Shown piece after piece: positions 62,601 to 64,000 of a DNA stretch of 64,000 nt. Below the pieces are notes generated by a model. It worked only from the letters and a program-made list of their open reading frames with translations. It was not told the DNA's origin and did not search any database. Each line of letters opens with the position of its first letter. Positions within the stretch are counted from its first letter, which is position 1. This stretch comes from Bacteroides acidifaciens (lineage in GTDB: Bacteria > Bacteroidota > Bacteroidia > Bacteroidales > Bacteroidaceae): the NCBI RefSeq assembly GCF_903181435.1, contig NZ_CAEUHO010000001.1:992001-1056000 (forward strand), written 5' to 3'. The translations under genes were made by a program, and so were the position numbers.

Positions 62601-62983
62601 GCGATATTGGCTGTGAACAAGATATGCTTATTGTCCTTGTAGGCAATGGGCTTCTCACTGCCGGAGTGGGTAGTCAGCCGTTGGGGGACTCCGCCGTCTT
62701 TGGATACGGTGAAAACATCCAGACTTCCCATGCGGTCGGACGCAAAGGCGATTTGTTTTCCATCGGGACTCCATACCGGTTCTGTGTCAAAAGCCGGATT
62801 AGTAGTGATTTGTGTTGCACGTCCGCCGGTTGTCGGTACGGTGTAGATGTCTCCTTTGTAAGTGAAGGCAATGGTTGTGCCGTCCGGGGAAAGAGCACAA
62901 TGACGCATCCATAACGGGGAGTCTTGTGCTGCGATTGCTCCTGCAAAGCATAGGGCAAAAGCACTGAGTAGTAGTTTCTTCAT
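59687..62983 (-). CDS. Secreted Tricorn-like S41 peptidase
   Basis: A signal peptide (MKKLLLSAFALCFAGAIAAQ) starts at 62983; an upstream ATG at 63013 would place charged residues before it. Residues ~25-530 form two WD40/TolB-type propellers (repeated SPDGKxIAF). A Lys/Glu-rich low-complexity linker follows (~555-610), then a second region, a PDZ domain (~840-910) and the S41 domain, with RIAYVHIKGM, VDTRHNGGGW and DNYSNAHGTP, the last holding the probable nucleophile Ser. Tricorn proteases degrade peptides; here the protein is periplasmic. Length is 1098 residues. Confidence 0.9.
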   Translation of the reverse strand: MKKLLLSAFALCFAGAIAAQDSPLWMRHCALSPDGTTIAFTYKGDIYTVPTTGGRATQITTNPAFDTEPVWSPDGKQIAFASDRMGSLDVFTVSKDGGVPQRLTTHSGSEKPIAYKDNKHILFTANIAPSTEDAGFPSGQFQQVYEVAVTGGRPVMFSSMPMECISINKDGMILYQDKKGYEDYWRKHQVSPIARDIWSYTPGKTPVYQKQTTFGGEDREPVWAPDGQSFYYLSEEKGSFNVFQRTLGAATAKQITFHTKHPVRFLSVAADGKLCYGYNGEIYTLVPDGKPQKVNITILSDKNDKDIIRQIRANGATDIAVSPKGKEVAFIMRGDVYVTSIDYKTTKQITNTPDQERNLSFSPDGRTLVYSSERNGLWQLYTSTIVRKEEKQFTYATELKEERLTKSNVASFEPQFSPDGKEIAFLENRTAIRVINLKSKAVRTVMDAKYQYSYADGDQWFQWSPDSKWILSDFIGIGGWNNKDVVLLKADGKGEMVNLTESGYSDSNAKWVLGGKAMIWNSDRAGYRSHGSWGSEGDAYIMFFDVDAYNRFMMNKEDLALLEEAEKAEKAEKEKKEKAEKEKADKKKDKKGTKTEDKKEDPDKKKKEEEVKPLTFDLENRFDRIVRLTVNSSRLGDAVLTPKGDALYYLAAFEGGYDLWEHKLKENTTKILLKGVGGGALIPDKEGKNIFMCTGGQLKKIEIAGSKITPISFEAFFDYRPYEERAYIFDHVYQQVNDKFYVANLQGTDWKGYKEAYQRFLPHINNNYDFAEMLSEMLGELNASHTGARFGGGGSALPTASLGVFYDESYDGAGLKIKEILAQSPFTQKKTDVKAGCIIEKVDGQTIEANADYFPLFEGKVGRKVILTVYDPATKKRFEETVKAISYGTQSELLYKRWVKRCAQKVEELSGGRIAYVHIKGMDSPSFRKMYSELLGRYRNKEAVIVDTRHNGGGWLHDDVVTLLSGKEYQRFVPRGQYIGSDPFNKWLKPSCMLACEDNYSNAHGTPYVYKTLGIGKLIGTPVAGTMTAVWWERQIDPSIVFGIPQVGCMDMQGKYLENQTLQPDILVYNEPGASLKGEDAQLKAAVDHLLKELSKKK

Positions 62984-63038
62984 TTTTTCTAATATAATTG
63001 TGTTTAAATTCATTTTCGCGATTTAAGGCTGCGCTTTC

Positions 63039-64000
63039 TTACAAGTCTTTCAGTAGTACCTTGCTTGCCTTTTTATAGTATTCCTCTCTGGATTCGGTCA
63101 GCACTTTCCACTCGTCACTGAATTCTTCGTCTTTATCAATCTTGAAGTTTTCCGAACCGTAGGTGTCCAGGCGGTCGAGCAGAATAGCTACGTTCAGTTG
63201 GTTGATATCCATTGACGGCTGATAGCCGATTTCCTCGCTTTTGGTATCCGTGACGACTTCGTGAATCAAGTTTATCTCCTGCAATTGATAAAGCACCTGG
63301 TTGGTGAGCCGAATCGGTATCTTATGTTCTTCCGATATTCCCAAAGCCGTATAAGGCGGCTCGTTCTTTTCGAACCGTTTGGCTATGAGAGACATAATCA
63401 GAATCGAAATAAAGTCGCGGTAACGCCGGCTGATATTGCGGGTGTCCTGGTCGAAGCTGAAACTTTGGATGTTCTGTCCCGCGTATGTCAGTTCCGCTCC
63501 GAACAGGCAGATAGTCCAGGATATTTGCAACCAGAGCAGGAACAATGGTAAGGCGGCAAAACTACCATAGATAGCATTGTACTTCGATACTCCCAACTGG
63601 CTGCTGATATATAGGTACTGGAAAACCTGATAGGCGCTTCCCGCCAGGACTCCTGCGATAAATGCATGCTTGAATTTTACCTTTGTGTTCGGCATAAAGA
63701 TATACAACCCTGTGAACATCAGCCAGGTCAAAACGAAAGGGATAAGGCGTATCGAGAATTTCATGATAGGAGCCAGCAGCACGAAGTCATCCATCTGCTT
63801 GAGCATGGTGCTCACGAAAATGGAAAGACCACCGGAAACTACAATCAGAATCGGCATCAACAGGAACATGGAGAAGTAATCTGTAATCTTGCGGTACATG
63901 GAACGTGCTTTCTTCACTTCCCAGATACGGTTAAATGTGATTTCTATATTGCTGACCAGGTTGATAACTGTCCATAACAACATCACCAGACCGATTCCGA
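63039..64000 (-). CDS. YihY/BrkB-family membrane protein (5' end outside the window)
   Basis: The frame is open to the window edge (GIGLVMLLWTVINL before the internal GTG/ATG), so the N-terminus is missing. About five hydrophobic segments and the phrases SNIEITFNRIWEVKKARS, FIAGVLAGSAYQVFQYLYI and YGSFAALPLFLLWLQISWTICLFGAELTYA identify the YihY/BrkB family. A cytoplasmic C-terminal tail of ~130 residues resembles a winged helix (LTNQVLYQLQEINLIHEV). It is 55 bases upstream of the S41 gene on the same strand. Function is not established. Confidence 0.9.
   Translation of the reverse strand, partial: GIGLVMLLWTVINLVSNIEITFNRIWEVKKARSMYRKITDYFSMFLLMPILIVVSGGLSIFVSTMLKQMDDFVLLAPIMKFSIRLIPFVLTWLMFTGLYIFMPNTKVKFKHAFIAGVLAGSAYQVFQYLYISSQLGVSKYNAIYGSFAALPLFLLWLQISWTICLFGAELTYAGQNIQSFSFDQDTRNISRRYRDFISILIMSLIAKRFEKNEPPYTALGISEEHKIPIRLTNQVLYQLQEINLIHEVVTDTKSEEIGYQPSMDINQLNVAILLDRLDTYGSENFKIDKDEEFSDEWKVLTESREEYYKKASKVLLKDL

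Overview
The window is chromosomal DNA from a gut Bacteroides, probably of the B. thetaiotaomicron / B. ovatus type. This rests on the many promoters of the form TTTG (or TTG), 18-21 bases, TAnnTTTG, on families largely restricted to Bacteroidetes (DUF3127, DUF4494, DUF4248, DUF4348, DUF3078, UpxY), and on a capsule locus built as integrase / invertible promoter / UpxY / export / glycosyltransferases. From memory and unchecked, the gene order resembles the surroundings of a B. thetaiotaomicron capsule locus.

Layout. 1-1580: edge of a possible IS66-type gene, two identical tRNA-Asp genes with their own promoter and terminator, and a repeat-rich spacer. 1581-7395: a tight plus-strand operon purU-hisH-hisA-hisF-hisIE-ftsE-lysC closed by a terminator, then lysA and ferritin. 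9268-12034: a DUF2721 membrane protein, then divergent kbl and tdh, which together convert threonine to glycine and acetyl-CoA. 12034-24823: mostly plus-strand housekeeping genes (lipoprotein, murB, PhnP-like hydrolase, DUF3352-like protein, dnaN, DEDDh exonuclease, coaBC, recN, TrmH/RlmB methyltransferase, and a protease-like TPR protein that seems to have lost its catalytic residues).

25242-40690 is a capsular polysaccharide locus. A tyrosine recombinase is followed by a 251-base segment flanked by perfect 24-base inverted repeats. The segment carries a consensus promoter that faces the operon in this sequence (ON). The operon then runs UpxY, SLBB export protein, Wzz, Wzx flippase, GT2, an FrhB-type iron-sulfur protein, a pyruvyl-transferase-like protein, GT2, an EpsG-like polymerase, GT4, GT2 and a small phosphoglycosyl transferase, and ends in a structured 3' region with a terminator. 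The middle is visibly richer in A+T than the flanks, as expected of an exchanged cassette.

40785-53319 is mixed housekeeping: DUF4248, RidA, FolC, PhoH, DHOD-like, YggS, DUF4494, HdeD-like, Tpx, DUF3078, DedA, a TPR protein and GlnS. 53370-57943 is a phosphate module with divergent pstS and pstCAB-phoU. Between them lie TGWAAY repeats at exact 11-base spacing on both strands, which look like PhoB boxes, and PstC carries a PstS-like fragment in its first periplasmic loop. 57944-64000 holds a candidate small RNA with its own promoter and terminator, ribE, a nitroreductase, a Tricorn-like S41 peptidase and a BrkB-family gene cut by the window end.

The most notable signals are the phase-variable promoter with a recognisable recombinase core, the PstC/PstS hybrid, the double Pho-box array, the candidate RNAs at 58133-58221 and 40523-40689, and several unexplained palindromic or helically phased repeat arrays.
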